64,000 nt of DNA from Hetaerina americana (Eukaryota; Arthropoda; Insecta; Odonata; Calopterygidae). Position 1 is the first letter of the stretch. Each line of letters opens with the position of its first letter. The DNA is taken from contig JAKTNV010000006.1 of the NCBI GenBank assembly GCA_022747635.1, positions 71,029,590 through 71,093,589 of the forward strand, given 5' to 3'. The position numbers were made by a program, and so were the translations under genes. Below are positions 1 to 12,850 of this stretch, piece by piece. The notes below the pieces were generated by a model, which saw only the letters and a list, made by a program, of their open reading frames with translations, was not told the origin of the DNA and ran no database searches.

Positions 1-1849
1 TACATAAGCGAACCCCTCGCAAATAGGTATCCCTCCCTTCCCCCACGAGGACCCTCCCTTCAGTCCTCGCAGTCGCAAAAAATGGAAATAAAAAATGACG
101 AAGATTGGTGGCAAGGACATAGGAGTGGCGTGCATCCGATATCGTGGATTTTTTTTCTTCCGGAGGAAAAGTCGCCGGTGCGGAAAATTCCGGATTGCCG
201 TGGATGTAATAAGGTTTCCGAAGCAATCCATGTGGGGCAGAAGAGAGACCGTTCCCAAGGAAGGTGAAGGGAGGGTCGGGGGGAGAGTGAGTGTGGGTTT
301 AGGGGGTGGCTCTCAAGAAATTAGCTGCGATAGGCTTCGGAGGGTTTTTTTTTTCTTCAGGGTGGTGATTCCGCGTCCCTGCGTCCTTACTCCCTAACTA
401 TCCATATGTGCATGAGTTGACTTGAAATCCCACAGGCCTATTAATACTGAAATGGCAATTCATTTCACCTACAAGGGAAACTTCAATGATAAAATAAACC
501 TTGGTACTGGAAATTTATTTATTTTAAATTGTAAATCACACTGGATAAGTTCCTAAGTCCCGACATCTCTTCCAATGCAGTTAGTTAAATTAAGATTTTA
601 CAAACGTACAACCTGAACACGCTCTTCCCTTACGGGTTAGAAAAATATAACACAGCCTTAATTAAGGTGATTTCAGGAAGCTTACTACACTCGAGTAATG
701 CATTACATTCAGATACTTGTAGTGCACAAAATGAAGCAGCATAAGCAGGTTTATACTGAGCTATATAGTAGGTATATACTGAGGGATCTGGGCAACAAAG
801 AAGAAACGATGAAATATAACTCATCTTTATAAGTCCAGTATAGTGGTCATATTATTCAGCTACTACTAAGACTATCAGGTTTATATCTGGTTGACTCTTA
901 TGCCCATTATATGAACCAAATTACACCCGAACTGTGTGATTTTACGACTGCCAGATCCTCCTCATAAACCGCATGCAGCATATTGCGGAATTACCATCTC
1001 ACCATGAATATACGACTCCATAAAGCCAATTACGATATGAGAGATCAAGATACCCTGACTTTTCAAATCATTCTGTAGAATGTACGAGTGCGTAATCTCT
1101 ATCCTCTCGACAGCTTTCGATAAATAACTGATTTTATTTTTCCATCAGGATATTTGTAATTTCTTTCAAACAATAAAGGTCGTAGCCTCAAATCGATATG
1201 TTCCAAATTATATAAGATCTGACATGCATAAAATATATTTCTTTTGTCTGCGATTTTATGCGCATAAATTCTTCCTTTATTCGTTCATAAATTTCCGGAT
1301 GACGCGACCTGGCCGCAGTAGTTTTCCGACGGGGTAAGTTCCAATTGAGCGGAAAAAGGCGAAGACCGTGTCATGGTATTAGGTGACCTATTTCCTCATC
1401 CGCTCCGGGAATATTCCTTAAATAGGAACGGAGATTAGGACTTGCGAATTGGCGAAATTACTTCACGAACCAAATTTAGGTGTCCGGTGCCCATACGCGG
1501 ACTCAAATTGCTTCATTTCCTCAGCACATTTCCTTTTGCCACCATCCCTGTCCCAATGGTCCAATCAAAGTTAGGCCATTTAGTAAAATTTTTCCTTCGC
1601 TATCACTCAGTTCTTTGGTCGAGAGATGACAAGATTATTCTAAGAAAACCACGAGTTTCATAATTGGTTAAGCTACCAGCGCCATTACTTCCATCTTCGG
1701 GATCCAAATTAAAACATTTCGTATGTTATTTCACATGCACAGCATGAATGCATTAGGACTAGAGAGGGGTGAAGATACATCATGGCTGTTATCATTCAAT
1801 TTCTAAATTGTTCAATATCTTCGGGATTCAGCACCCAAGTTATCACCAG
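1..1849. other. Non-coding stretch, nothing recognised
   Basis: The first 400 bases have moderate GC with poly-T and poly-C runs; the remainder is AT-rich. The longest open frame (about 100 codons near 95-397) is low-complexity and resembles no family I know. I see no repeat, RNA gene or splice-supported exon. Confidence 0.6.
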
Positions 1850-4338
1850 TATTTCAATCCTAAGATTAGTTTACTGCAGCCCTGAATTATTCCTTATTTA
1901 GTGTTAATTCCATCATCCTCTGATAGGTTTCCTGTTTTACGTCCTTAATTAATTCGCCCTAAGTACTTGTCTCTGAGCCTTCCTCGTGGGAACTTTCCTT
2001 CAGTTTTTCTTACCATTATGTTTCTAACTAATCCATCGTGCCACAAGGTATGTCCAATCCATCTAGTTCTTCTTTGCCATAGAGCTCTCCATATGGTCCT
2101 GTCCTCTTCTGCTCTTCTTTTCTCGTACTTCATCGTTCCTCACTTTGTCTGATAATTTCCTCTTCAGCATTCTCCTTCAGCACCATGTTTCAAATGCTTC
2201 TTTTCTTCGATGGTCCACTTTTCCAATATTCCATGTCTCCGATCCATAGAGTTCCATACTCCACACGAACGTTTTGACGAACTGCTTCCTTGTTTGTAAT
2301 CTTATGTTCTTTAAAAATAGTAGTTGCATCCCCTCAATGAACGCCCTCTTTGCTTGGGCTATTCTTCGCTTGATGTCGGTCGAGCTTCTTCCATCCCAAA
2401 TTATCCTGCTGCCCAAATAGATGAAGGATTCTACTTGCTCTAGTTTCAATCCTCGCATTTTGATATCTGAATTCAGCTTCTCTCTTCCACCTGCAAGGAT
2501 TTTCGTATTCTTCTCGTCGATGATCATATTATATTCCCGAAGTACTAGGTTCATAGTATTCAGCTTTTCTTGCAGGTCCTCTCGCGTCTCTGTTACTACT
2601 GCGATGTCGTCTGAGAACCGCAGCATGTTAAAGTCTTCGCCATTCATCTTGACTCCTCTGATGCCCAATTCCTGTGCTTCCCTTATTGCCTCTTCTAGAG
2701 ATACGTTGAATAGTGCTGGCGAGAGGTTGCATCCTTGTCGAACTCCTTTGTTTATTTTGGCTTCTATTTTCCTTCCAGTTTCATTTGCATGGTTGTTACC
2801 TTATTCATGTAAAGGTGATGGATTATTCTTCTGCCGTTGTAATCCATTCGACATTGAACTTTTGTTCCATTCGACACTGCCGAAGGCCTTCTCCAAGTCC
2901 ACGAATGCCGCATATAATGGCTTATTTACATGGATTAATTTTTCGGCCAGTATCCTCAAGCTGAGTAATGCCTCTCTTTCTCTTCGGCTTTTCCTGAATC
3001 CGGATTGGTTTTCCGAGAGGGTCTCTTCTACCTCTCATTCTATTCGTCGGCTGATTATCCGAGTAAGTATTTTCAATGATTGCGAAGTCAGGCTTAATGC
3101 TCTGTGTTCTTCGCATTTATCTGTTCTTGGTTTCTTCGGTATTGCAATCATTACACTCTTCCCTAAGTCCTCAGGTAGTCTTCCACCGGCGTAGATATCT
3201 TTCGTTATTCCAAATAGGGTATCCTTTGCATTGGCCCTGAGTGCTTTGATAATTTCTCCGTTTATTTTATCAACTTCCGATGCCTTGCTGCTCTTCAGGT
3301 ATTTCATGGCTCGGTCAAAATCCCTTCTCAGTGTCTCCGAGCCCCGTTCGTCTTCTTTTATCACGCTTTCTTTTTTGAGTAAGTCACCTTCAAATGGCTC
3401 GGGCCCTTGATAGAGATCTTCAATGTATTCCTTCCATCTCTTCCCAATATCTTCATCTTCTGTCAGTATCTTTCAATCAGCATCTCGGACGTGGGATTTT
3501 GGTTTCCTTGCTCCGAGTTGTGTCTTCATCAGTTTATAAGCAGTTCACTGTTTCCCTTCCTAATGCTGCCATATATTTCCTCGCAGCAGGCTTCTATCCA
3601 CTCTTCCTTGGCCCTCTTGCACTCTCCTATGACTTGGTTCCACAACTTCTTTTAAAGGGCTTCCTCAGTTTCATTTCTTGGATTCATGTATTTTCTTCTT
3701 TCCTCTATAAAGTATCTTATTTGAAATGTTATCCATGGCCGTTTGATTGGCGCCGTCTTACTCACGAGTTGCTCATCTGCTACTTCGGGTGTGATATTCT
3801 TCATTTCCTTCCATTTATCTTCTACGCTTTTCTCCCTTCTATTTTTCGGTCGTGGTGAACCTTTCTCTTGCCTTTTTTCCTCCTGCATTTTTGTGTTCCA
3901 TCTGGGTTCCTATGTCACTTTCTTGATTTTCTTGTATCGTAGCTGACTGTCTATGACCACTAGGTTGTGATGGCTATGTATATCAGCGCCGGGTTAGTTC
4001 TTGCATTGCTTAACTTGGTTTTTGTATCTCGTTCTCACGAGAATGTAGTAAATTTTGTATCTTGCCCTGTCCCCTGACATCTATCAGGTGTATCTTCTTC
4101 TCCGATGTTGCTCGAAGAGAGTGTTTTCCACTGTCATGTTCTTCTCGTTGCAGAATTCTATCAGCCTTTCTCCCGCGGGGTTCCATTTCCCCAATCCGAA
4201 CTGTCCCACGCTCCTTCCCTCTCGGCCTTCTCCAACCTCAGCATTCCAGTCTCCCATCACGATTAGGTCCTCCTTCCCTTTTGCTGCTCATATAACTTCT
4301 TCCAGTTGTTCGTGAACTTCTTTTATTTCCTACCCAAA
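1850..4338 (-). mobile_element. LINE copy A1: 5'-truncated non-LTR retrotransposon (APE endonuclease end + RT + C-terminal domain)
   Basis: A degenerate non-LTR retrotransposon read on the minus strand. Its 5' end (near 4338) starts inside the apurinic-like endonuclease, with the block GDWNAEVG at about 4233-4256 and a HNLVV block at about 3954-3979. The linker with ILTEDEDI..RWKEYIEDLY (about 3410-3480) leads into the RT domain. There KCEEHR, ENQ-like, FVDLEKAF (about 2880-2909), VRQGCNLSP (about 2720-2750) and FSDDIAVV are readable. The C-terminus has SSTDIKRRIAQAK, LYGSETW and then WIGHTL near 2070. Several frameshifts and stops break the frame, so it is dead. The 3' end near 1850 matches that of the copy at 48.5 kb. 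The C-terminal layout (YGSETW..EAFETW..WIGH) is typical of RTE/BovB-like and related APE LINEs; the exact clade is not resolved by eye. Known elements of this kind nick target DNA with the endonuclease and reverse-transcribe their RNA in place. Confidence 0.9.
2177..3364 (-). pseudogene. Reverse transcriptase domain of LINE copy A1 (broken)
   Basis: The RT core is spread over at least three frames. The segment 3364-3035 gives the fingers (SSKASEVDKINGEIIKAL, AIPKKPRTDKCEEHR). The middle part, 3034-2669, carries the palm motif FVDLEKAF and the VRQGCNLSP block. The segment 2668-2177 gives the F(S)DD box, the thumb (YLGSRI) and LYGSETW. The catalytic aspartates of the VDL and FSDD motifs are still present, but the alanine usual in FADD is serine here. 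Relative to copy A2 there is a short deletion of about 15 bases just upstream of the palm motif (near 2850-2865). It has the right order and spacing of RT blocks but cannot be translated as one protein. Confidence 0.85.
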
Positions 4339-7300
4339 CCCAGGTATGCAGCATTAATATTTCAAATTTTCAAATTAAATTCAAATTTTACGAACTGACA
4401 AGATATAATTAGTCAACTTGGACCACAGTGAATGAAGGCAAAATAATGAAAATGATTATTTATTTTGCTTTTGAATGTTTTGCACCGATAATTTCAACAT
4501 AAATCACGAATACAAGTGAATTTATATTGGTTTATGTAACGGATGAGTTCAAATTACAGCAAAATCAAATCAATCAAATTTGAAACTAGCGAGTAAAAAC
4601 CTGCTGGAAAAAATAAGAACTCAATACCCCAGAGGCATATTCATAACTAAGAAAATAAAACTCGTACGCCAACTCGATTATGCTGGGCCCTATGATGGCC
4701 TTCAATGACCCAAAAAAATTAAATAGGGCACTGGCTGTAAGATGCAGTGGTCGCTAGGAAACCTGCTTCACGACTCGTCGCCAGTGGCTTGCGGGGAGAA
4801 AAACCAGTTCTATGAGATATTTTAAAAAATCGACTTTCCCGTTCCCAGCGTGTCGCTGCAGCCATGTTACCCCGGAATCACGGCGACTCACCTTATGGAA
4901 CAAGCTTACTCCCGACCAGCCTCAAGTTATTCCTGAAGGCGCAGTCTTTCCCTCTGGGCCGATGGCACGTAATGCGCCAACCAAATCGCATCAATAGGTC
5001 GTGGCGGGGCGTGGTTGATGCGGCAACGCGAGAGGGCCAAGTCATTTCCCGTGTGACTGCGGAAACGTGCAAAGCCGTGTTTCCGTGGAATAATTCATTC
5101 AATAATTTAGCGTGAGTTTTTTTTCAGAAGTGCATCGTGAGCGACGCTTGATTTATGGAGGAAAAGTTCTCCTAATACATTTATAACTAAGTCAAGAATC
5201 AATCCAGGTTTTAATGGGCGAGGGGTGAGTTTGCATTTTATTGAGTTGTTTTTAAACGTTAAAGTAGAAGGGAATAAATAATAGCAGGCAAATCAGTTCG
5301 TGCCTTGGAGTAGTGTTTCCTGGCGTTTCGCACGGAGAGAGATTATTCCTGCACATTGATGCACTTTTACTAAAGCAGTGTGGACATATATTTGCCAAAA
5401 TGCAAATCCACACCCATATTCACATACAAGTTCCCGTTGACATTCATAATGGATGTTCAAATTTTCCTTTTTAATTATCAGTGTAGGTGATTTTGCCCAA
5501 TGCCTAAGTTTATTCGGTAGATATCTTTAGTGAACATGTATCTATTATTTACACATAATTTATTACTTCGTAGGTATTTTATTGAAGCGTTGTCTTTATC
5601 AAACACAAATATTTTGTGAAAATAATACACGGATGAAATCTCGAATAGAAACATATTCACCACGATTCCACAAAGTTATCTTTATCGAATGAAACTGCTT
5701 TGAATCCATCCCAATACAAGATTATTTGTTTTATTGTTACTTCCATTCACTCCACAACTCAGTTCAGCCTTAAATATTATTGTATGGTTCGTATCAACCA
5801 AAACTAGAATTTTCTCCATGTCTAGAACCGAACGGGAGAGAAAGCTCTCAGAAATGTCACTAGGGCTGCTAGGATTGCAACTTTCCCATTTCATTCTGGG
5901 AAACTAGCGAGATCATGTGTCATCTTCAGCGTTGAGCCAAAACGTCAGATTTGTTGATATACTGCTAAGTGCTGCTATGCGACGGAGAAAATTCTTTGAT
6001 ACATTTTTGACGTGAATTAGGCAGCTTTACTAATGGTAAAATAAAAAAAATCTTCTTCTGAGGTAAGAAGCTATTCATTAATTTGAGCATGGGATTCAAT
6101 GTTTATTTTGTTGAATACGTCAAGATAAGTTTATTCTTAGCGTTTATTTTGTTAGCATCGAGGTTCGTCCTCAGGGTATATTAAAATGGGTAGTCGAAAA
6201 AACCTTTAAAAAACCTTGAAGTCGTCTAGAAAATAATTACTTCTACCTGCATATGTATAAAATATTTGTTTAATGTTTCATGGCACGAAGAAGTCATATC
6301 GAGTGAAATTCAGTCTGTTTGTTCTGCATGATTATAGTCTCTCCCGAATAAGACTTAGCGTATAAAAATTCACTCACAGCTACACTGTGGAAGATTACTT
6401 AACTAGTATCATGCATCCAAATTCGAGTGACGATGAAATGCTTGCTATAATATAAACCTACTACAATCCAAGTACCCTATCCGAAATTGTCGAAAAATGA
6501 AATCATCATTTGCAAGTCCGTGAATTAGTAATCAAGCATAATATAATATTTATTATGTTTTCTTCATAAGCCTCCAATCGTATACAGAATTAATTTCACA
6601 CAGACGACGATGAAATTCTCATACACCCGAGTGTTTGGACATATACTTCTACTTGAATGAACATTATTATTTGTACATGTGTGCATAATTACACTGCGAT
6701 AAGTACATAATTACACTGAGATCAAGCAAAAATATTCCCGTTAATAACGGAGAAAACAAGAAAAATGTCCAGCATCATCTTAATCAGGGAAACGAAATGC
6801 TTCAATGAACACCTCTATGAGCATGACTTGCGCAATGCGCACCTGCTCTTAGGGACATACATTCGAACTCTATCATCAGACCAGTGAGGCATGAATATGA
6901 TACTCAGAACTTTTCCCTCGAGATACTCGGAAAACTGCTAACTCTATCGATATGAAATGCTCGAAAAATAAAAAATTCTTATAAAAAGACTTCCGCCTCT
7001 CGCCAAAATTTCATGATGGAGTTTTAAATGGTGCCCCGCGCGAGACGCCGAATAAAAAATATGATTCTGCCGTTGCGGTTTTCCGAAATCCACTCCGATC
7101 GACCTTGGTGGTACGAAATGTAACGCAAGCACAATAGTCATTTACAGCATATCCAACCGATGAGAAAAAATGTAATTGATAAGTAAAGTTCAAATATCCA
7201 TGGCTACATACTCATCAACACATTTCTATTTGCGCGTAGTGTATATGATTGAATTAGCACAACTTCCGAAATGAGTTTTAGTAATTTTAACTATTGAAGT

Positions 7301-7860
7301 ATGAATTTGCGTTAAATATTGCACCATTTACATCAAATGTCAAATATTTACTGCTTTTTGAATAAATGTAGCAATAAAAAAGGGAGTCCCTTGAAAAATA
7401 GAAGAAAAAGGAGAACTAGCATGTCACAATGCTGAAGAACGTAGATCTTTCAGACTTCAAAGTGTTAGCCACGTAAAAAATGCCTAAAAAAGTTTGGAGG
7501 CATGAATGCACATTCTATTCTACAAAAAATGATCGACATACTTGATTACGAGAGGAGAAAGAGATAGTGAAGGAAGGCAATGAAGGCTGCTGAATCGGGA
7601 AAGTAATACTATTTGGCGGTTACAAGAGTGGATCTAAGATATCATTCAAGCACAAAAGTCAACTATCATCGTAACAGGCGGAACGAGACAAAATGATTAG
7701 AAAGGAAGTGATTAACAATCATGCAAATTTGAAAAGAATGGCTGTTGCATGCGATGAAGATGTACCCCGTAAAGGCCTGGTGCGTAGAACGAAAGACTAT
7801 ACGCTATAAATGAAGAAATGAAAACTCCTTTGGGTCATAAGAAAATGGAAATGACCGCAT
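4339..7860. other. AT-rich non-coding stretch, nothing recognised
   Basis: This follows the 5' truncation of the LINE. A modest GC rise lies at about 4680-5110, with short frames in several phases that look like composition rather than coding. The rest is AT-rich with frames under about 75 codons. I see no RNA gene, tandem repeat or transposon end. Confidence 0.55.
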
Positions 7861-7865
7861 TCGTA

Positions 7866-8045
7866 GACGACGGTTTGGTGAGCCAGTTTCCAGCCGCGAG
7901 GTACTGAACCTTCTCCTAGCGGCCTATAAGAATGGTTTTTAAGTGCGGTGCAATGTCTAATGGAAATTCCTTAAGTATTTTAGCGGGGATATCCTCCGAA
8001 TCTGGGGCTTTATTTGTTCTGATTGAATTAGAAATTAATGCTACT
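7866..8045 (-). mobile_element. Fragment of CR1/L2-type reverse transcriptase
   Basis: On the minus strand from 8045 downward the translation contains TNKAPDSEDIPAKILKEFP and then IAPHLKTIL. This matches the classic RT fingers block (NKAPGPDGIPxxxLK...) of CR1/L2/jockey-group LINEs. After one frameshift near 7920 the reading continues as GEGSVPRGWKLA, which fits the following block (..G.VP.DWK.A). Only about 60 codons survive, with no palm motif. It is a dead scrap of an element different from LINE A1. Confidence 0.7.
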
Positions 8046-8139
8046 GCTACTTAAGGAAAAGAATGGAAAAATGCTTAGTGTGGAGCGTATTTTAGTGCTT
8101 TTCAGAGGCATAGAAAGCAAGGTAGCCTGGAGAAAAGAG

Positions 8140-8420
8140 GATTAAAGCTTTTGAGATGTGGTTGTGGAAACAAATTGAACTGTTGGGGATATACGGTAAG
8201 AAACGAGGAAGTTTTGAAGGAGACCAGGTAAAAGATAACTTCTTTAGAGACAAATGGGAAGAGAAAAGTGCACTAGATGGGCCATTTCTTAAGAGGAAAC
8301 GGTTCTTTAATGATCGTTATTGATAGAGGGGAAGAAAAGGAGGAGAGGAAAAGTTGAGATGATGATCTCATGAGAAGGGGAATGCACAAGGGAGAAATTA
8401 AGAGATTAACTGAGGAAAAG
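8140..8420 (+). mobile_element. Degraded LINE C-terminus and 3' end (family B)
   Basis: The plus strand reads IKAFEMWLWKQIELLG at about 8140-8190. This is the EAFEMWxWRRM block that follows the RT in the LINEs at 44.8 and 51.2 kb. Downstream the reading decays into a charged, purine-rich stretch to about 8420. No intact frame remains. I call it family B because the WLW block resembles the 44.8-kb copy more than copy A1. Confidence 0.55.
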
Positions 8421-8539
8421 TAGTAGTGGAGAAGAAAGTGGCAAACAGCTTAGGAGCCTTCCTGAAAATACAATAAATTTCAAAAAAGGAAAGATTAACC
8501 CAAGCATACTCCCTCCCACTCCGATTCGTCAATCTTAGT

Positions 8540-9300
8540 AAACTTTGTGAGTCACATGCATGGTGATTCCATTACCCAAGGTAAATATACATTGCATACA
8601 GAATGGAAGGGCTTGCGCTGTGCGGGGAAAAGGCTCGAAACTAGAATCCGCTTCAGGTTACTTCCATTGGAATCGACCCCGGCGGTACAGTGCCCTTCAC
8701 CCGATCGTCCATCCTGAGGCGAAACATGCTCACGAAGTTACGTACGGCGAACCGTGTCGGTCCGCTGCACCCGGCACGCGTGCAAAACACAATCCCAATC
8801 AATTCCCCATGCTCTCGAACCAGGGCGGGCCCACTGACATAGAGAAGAGTGTGCTTGGGGAGTTAGGGGAGGGTGGGGGGCATGGCACCCAACCAGGACC
8901 GAGCCCCTCGGCTGCCGCGTCTAAAAATGTCCGCAGACGGCGTGTGCATCGAGGAGGGAAACGGGAGGGGATAGGTGGGGGATGGGAGGCGAGTGGGGTG
9001 GGGGTACTACCACCGGAGGGAGGGGAGACTGTCCATTTGCGGAAGGAGGGATATGCGGAGAATGGAAAAGAGGAGGAGTGGGGGAGAGGAGTCGAGTCGA
9101 GAGGGAAGGGAACGGAGAGTTTGAAGGGCAGAGAAACGCGACGACACGACGCGCCGTTGCACGAGTATCATAGCTTCCAGGGCAGTCGATGCACGTGAAG
9201 CCCCGTGGTCCTTTGCTGGAAAGGGGCCCGCGCGTCGGCCACTGCACATAAAAGCATCGTTGTCGCGGGTCATGCTGCCCTGGCATTTACTTTTGGGGGA
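8540..9300. other. GC-rich, CpG-containing island with strong G/C strand skew
   Basis: The base composition changes sharply here against AT-rich flanks: CpG-containing in 8630-8820, then G-rich and purine-rich on the plus strand in 8850-9130, then CpG-rich again to about 9290. A 212-codon open frame (8560-9198) spans it, but overlapping frames in other phases are also open, as expected for stop-poor GC DNA. The product is Gly/Arg/Glu-rich and resembles no family. A TATA-like CATAAAAG lies near 9245-9253. The island could mark a promoter or an untranslated exon; that is inference only. Confidence 0.4.
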
Positions 9301-9549
9301 CAAGCCTGTGAATTATTATTATATAAATGTACCCGTAAAAAATGGCTATTTAAGTAAATACTAAAAGAAATCCCAAAAAATGTCAAATATATAGGTAACG
9401 ATGTCGCTTAGGATGTTGAAAAGTTAGTTTATTTTACTGTTCTGTTTGAAATGTAGGGTCTTTAACAAGGAATTACCCTAGCAAGTCCGAGACACATGAA
9501 CCTACATTCAGCATCCTAGACCGCGCGTAGAGGGCTCTCCTTTCCTAGC
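9301..9549. other. Short AT-rich spacer, nothing recognised
   Basis: No coding signal, repeat or RNA-gene box seen between the GC island and the following microsatellite. Confidence 0.5.
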
Positions 9550-9660
9550 CCTATTATATATATGAATATATTTTCTATATATATATATATATATATACAT
9601 ACTATTATACATACTATACATACATATATATATACACACATACACATAAAATATACACCG
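9550..9660. repeat. Imperfect (TA)n/(CATA)n microsatellite
   Basis: Alternating TA runs at about 9575-9597 are followed by ATAC/TATACACA-type variants to about 9657. Open frames across it encode only Tyr/Ile alternations and are artefacts of the repeat. Confidence 0.9.
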
Positions 9661-10850
9661 AGATAGCACTGGCGAGCGAAAGCACAGAAACTTGGACAAA
9701 AGAAACTCACTCTCAGTTCCTTCTCTCCCTTGAAAATTCGGAATACGAGTGAGTTTCTTTTTTTTTTGTTTCTGTTTTTGTTTGCTTGTGCTATCTTGGT
9801 GTGAATTATTATTCAAATCCGTGAGACTTTAATTCATTTTTTATACATATTAATACCTTCTCAATTGAATTTACATTGTTAAAAGATAAATAAAGTAGTA
9901 CAATACTAATTAAGTTTCCATGTTCATTTTTGCCTTCATATTTGTCGTTTTTACAAAGACGTCAATGTCTTGAAAAGAGCAGTAGCCATTCGGAATAATA
10001 GTAGCTAAACACGTTCCATTGAACATAATTCCTACCACTAGCACTGTGGGAACTGAAACGATGTTGGTTTTCATAATATTGCCGAGGCTGAACCTGCCCA
10101 GCATTGTTTAAACCCAACGCAGCGTCGAGTATTCATAACATTCTCATAATTTTGGGGCCAAAGTTGGACAGTGTGTCTGTGCTGTTCTGGTCATGATTAG
10201 ATCATCATGCCCGGTTGATTACATAAAAGGTAAAGGATCAAGTACAACAGTCCCAATTTATCATTTACATTCACAACCACACATTTTCTTTCGATGACAC
10301 ACGGAGTTTTAAATGCCAGGGACCGTGGTGAGTTTATTAAAGGCAGCATACCAGCAGCAAGTGTAGCTTGTTGAGCTGAACAGATAACAGCGAGTTAACG
10401 ACATTTTAGATACCACCCCGACTTCAATACTGATTCAATTTTCAATTCCAACCTCTAAAGTTGGCTTAATGACTAATGCGATGCTGAATGAAACCACTAC
10501 GCGAGTGGCCTGCACGGAATTAGTGGGTGCCCTACACAGCGAGTCGGCGCATTAGTTAATGGGCTCCATTGATGCATTGCTGCGCGACTCTGGAATGCAG
10601 CGGCTGGGTTGACCGGGCTACCTCGTATTGTGATGATTATTGATATATAAGTTATGTTTTGGCTCAATCAATTTACTACACAAGAAGTCTGTGTTTTTCA
10701 AAATGAACATACCGTTTTCATCAATCGGACAGACTTAATGCGCATGCGTGATATTATTTTATTATTAGGTGGACTTCCGTTTCAGGTAGATTTAGGATGG
10801 ACACAAATCTAACACCCCTACACTTCTTTGCTTCGTCGAAAACACAACCA
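9661..10850. other. Non-coding stretch, nothing recognised
   Basis: Mixed AT-rich sequence with a poly-T run near 9760 and a somewhat GC-richer patch at about 10490-10625. No frame exceeds about 100 codons and none resembles a known family. Confidence 0.5.
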
Positions 10851-11165
10851 GACTCCAATCTATAATGAACCATTCTTTATTCCGCTTAAATCACTTTCTC
10901 GCCTTTATCACAGTTGACAACATTCCATCGCCAATCAAAATTGTCTCCATCCGCCTTTCCTGCCTCCTTTGGATTTATATGAACTCAATCCTCTCTTCAA
11001 ATCCTCTGTTCTCCCCCACCATACACAGTAAAGTATTCGTTCGTTACCCTTTCCCTCCATTTCAGCTTTACCATCCTTCTCCACATCAAAGCCATCTTAC
11101 TTCAATGACTAAGTTTCCGTGCTGTAAATAACCACTTCACATAGCTAAGTTCTCATCACTCAGTC
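10850..11165 (-). mobile_element. Degraded LINE C-terminus (family B)
   Basis: The minus strand between about 11165 and 10850 reads VVIYSTETL, then MALMWRRMVKLKWRERVTNE, then ILIGDGMLSTVIKARK. These correspond to the YGAETW, EMWxWRRMxKxKW..xTNEE and GDGMLKTIIEG blocks of the LINE at 44.77-45.12 kb, in the same order and with similar spacing, broken by stops and small indels. The plus-strand frame at 10865-11131 is the shadow of this relic. Only the 3' part of the element is present, as expected for 5'-truncated LINE insertions. Confidence 0.7.
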
Positions 11166-12850
11166 CATAACATCCTAATTCAACGTATCGTCTTTGCATC
11201 GAAAACAATTAACGTTTTCAGTTCGCATCGCACTGCTCTTTTCAATGTCGAATCATACAGCAGCGATATTCAATTTCGAACGGCGCAAAATACTCAAGAC
11301 TCGTGATCCGAACGCGGTTCAAGTAAAACGGGGAAGACTATTTGCAGTATCCAAAAGCGATCGTTGAATCGAATTGAAAATCACCATCTTCCATTTTTGT
11401 GTTCGAAGAGAGAGAGAGAGTTTAGTGGCTAAGAAGAAGAATAAAACCGGCAGGTAATGGACCGAGGAGAGTTCGAGGGGAAGATAAAGACGTGCGGACC
11501 AGGAGGGGAAGGTGGGAGGAAGGGGTTTGGAATGGAGAGAGAGAGGGAGAGGCGGGACGGAAAGCTCGCGTCGCCGGAATGCGACCGCGACATTCCCTGA
11601 GCGTCTAGGCCCTCCTACGACTCACGCTCAATCCAACTGTCTCACAAGAAAAAGTGAAATATTATCGACAAAGAAGATCATATAATAGAAATCACTCTGA
11701 TGGAAATGAAGTCACTGTGCAACAGTTCTAAATAGTAGTCTAAAGTTTCTAAACACCACAACGAAGGTAAGATTCAGTCATTCGAAAGCTGAATTACCAA
11801 AGCACGAAGGACAATCAAAATACGTCGTAAGGCCGCAAAACTCATGTTAAACAGTAAAAATTATTTTTATATAAGGTTCAGTAAGGTAAATAAAGGGATA
11901 ATATGATTAAAAATCATGAATGATCGTAAAATTGTAAACCACTAAGTTTAGTAGTCTTGAGGGTCTATACTTATGGAGAATTTTGAATAATATCAAGGGG
12001 ATCATAATGAATATTTTCACAAGGGATCATAACAACATTGTTCGACCGCGGTAGGGTCATGTTCGGGTAAAATTATTCTGGTGTATATTCACCCCCTGCT
12101 ACACACCCTAGCGGTGGCTTGGAAGGGTATCTATAAATAAAATAAAAATAAGACACCACTCATTTTTCTCCACTAATATCACCTTTACTCTGCTGCGGGG
12201 TATTCCTTTGAGGTACTCGTAGGAAACCGTGGGGTTGCGAGCGTGTTGTCTTTCAATCCAAGTTCGGTGAATATATACTTGGATATGGCAGGATTTGTTG
12301 GAGTGACCCGGGTCACTAATCAAACAATTATGGAGAGACCAATAAGAGCACTACATCGAACGTCAGCAAACAAGCTGGAAATCGGAGCCCATAGCTCGTT
12401 TTAATTACGATTAGAGAGTAGGTGGGCGGGTAACTACTCAGTCTTCTTCCTATCATTACCCTAATTGCTCCTGTCAGAAAAATCTGGAATGAGCCCGTCT
12501 CACAAGTGAGTCTAACAATTAGAAGAAGGCCACTGGATTCGGTGGTACAGGTAGCTCTTCGCTATTTTAGCATATCACCTCCGGCACTAGAGAATACGCC
12601 TCACATAAAGAATACACAGTCCGGCTTAAATAAGTTTGGTTTTATTATGTCGTTTTAATATTCGTATATGTGCGTGTGAATGTGTGTTTGCGGCACTTTT
12701 AAAGGGGAGCTGATATTTCACAGCAGCAACGACGTAATAAGAATATAAGGAAAATATCTAGAAAGGATTGGAGAAAACGTTGATTTGAGAGAGGGGCATA
12801 GTTAAAACAAAATCAGCCATATCTTTGAAAATATATTGTGAGAAGAAAGA
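11166..12850. other. Non-coding stretch with a purine-rich GA patch
   Basis: A (GA)n run at about 11406-11420 and a G/A-rich, GC-elevated patch at about 11450-11620 stand out. The remainder is AT-rich. A GC-richer segment at 12090-12320 has a 71-codon minus frame that I do not recognise. Confidence 0.5.

Noticed and set aside
2421..3194. 257-codon plus frame
   Set aside because: Antisense shadow of the LINE A1 reverse transcriptase.
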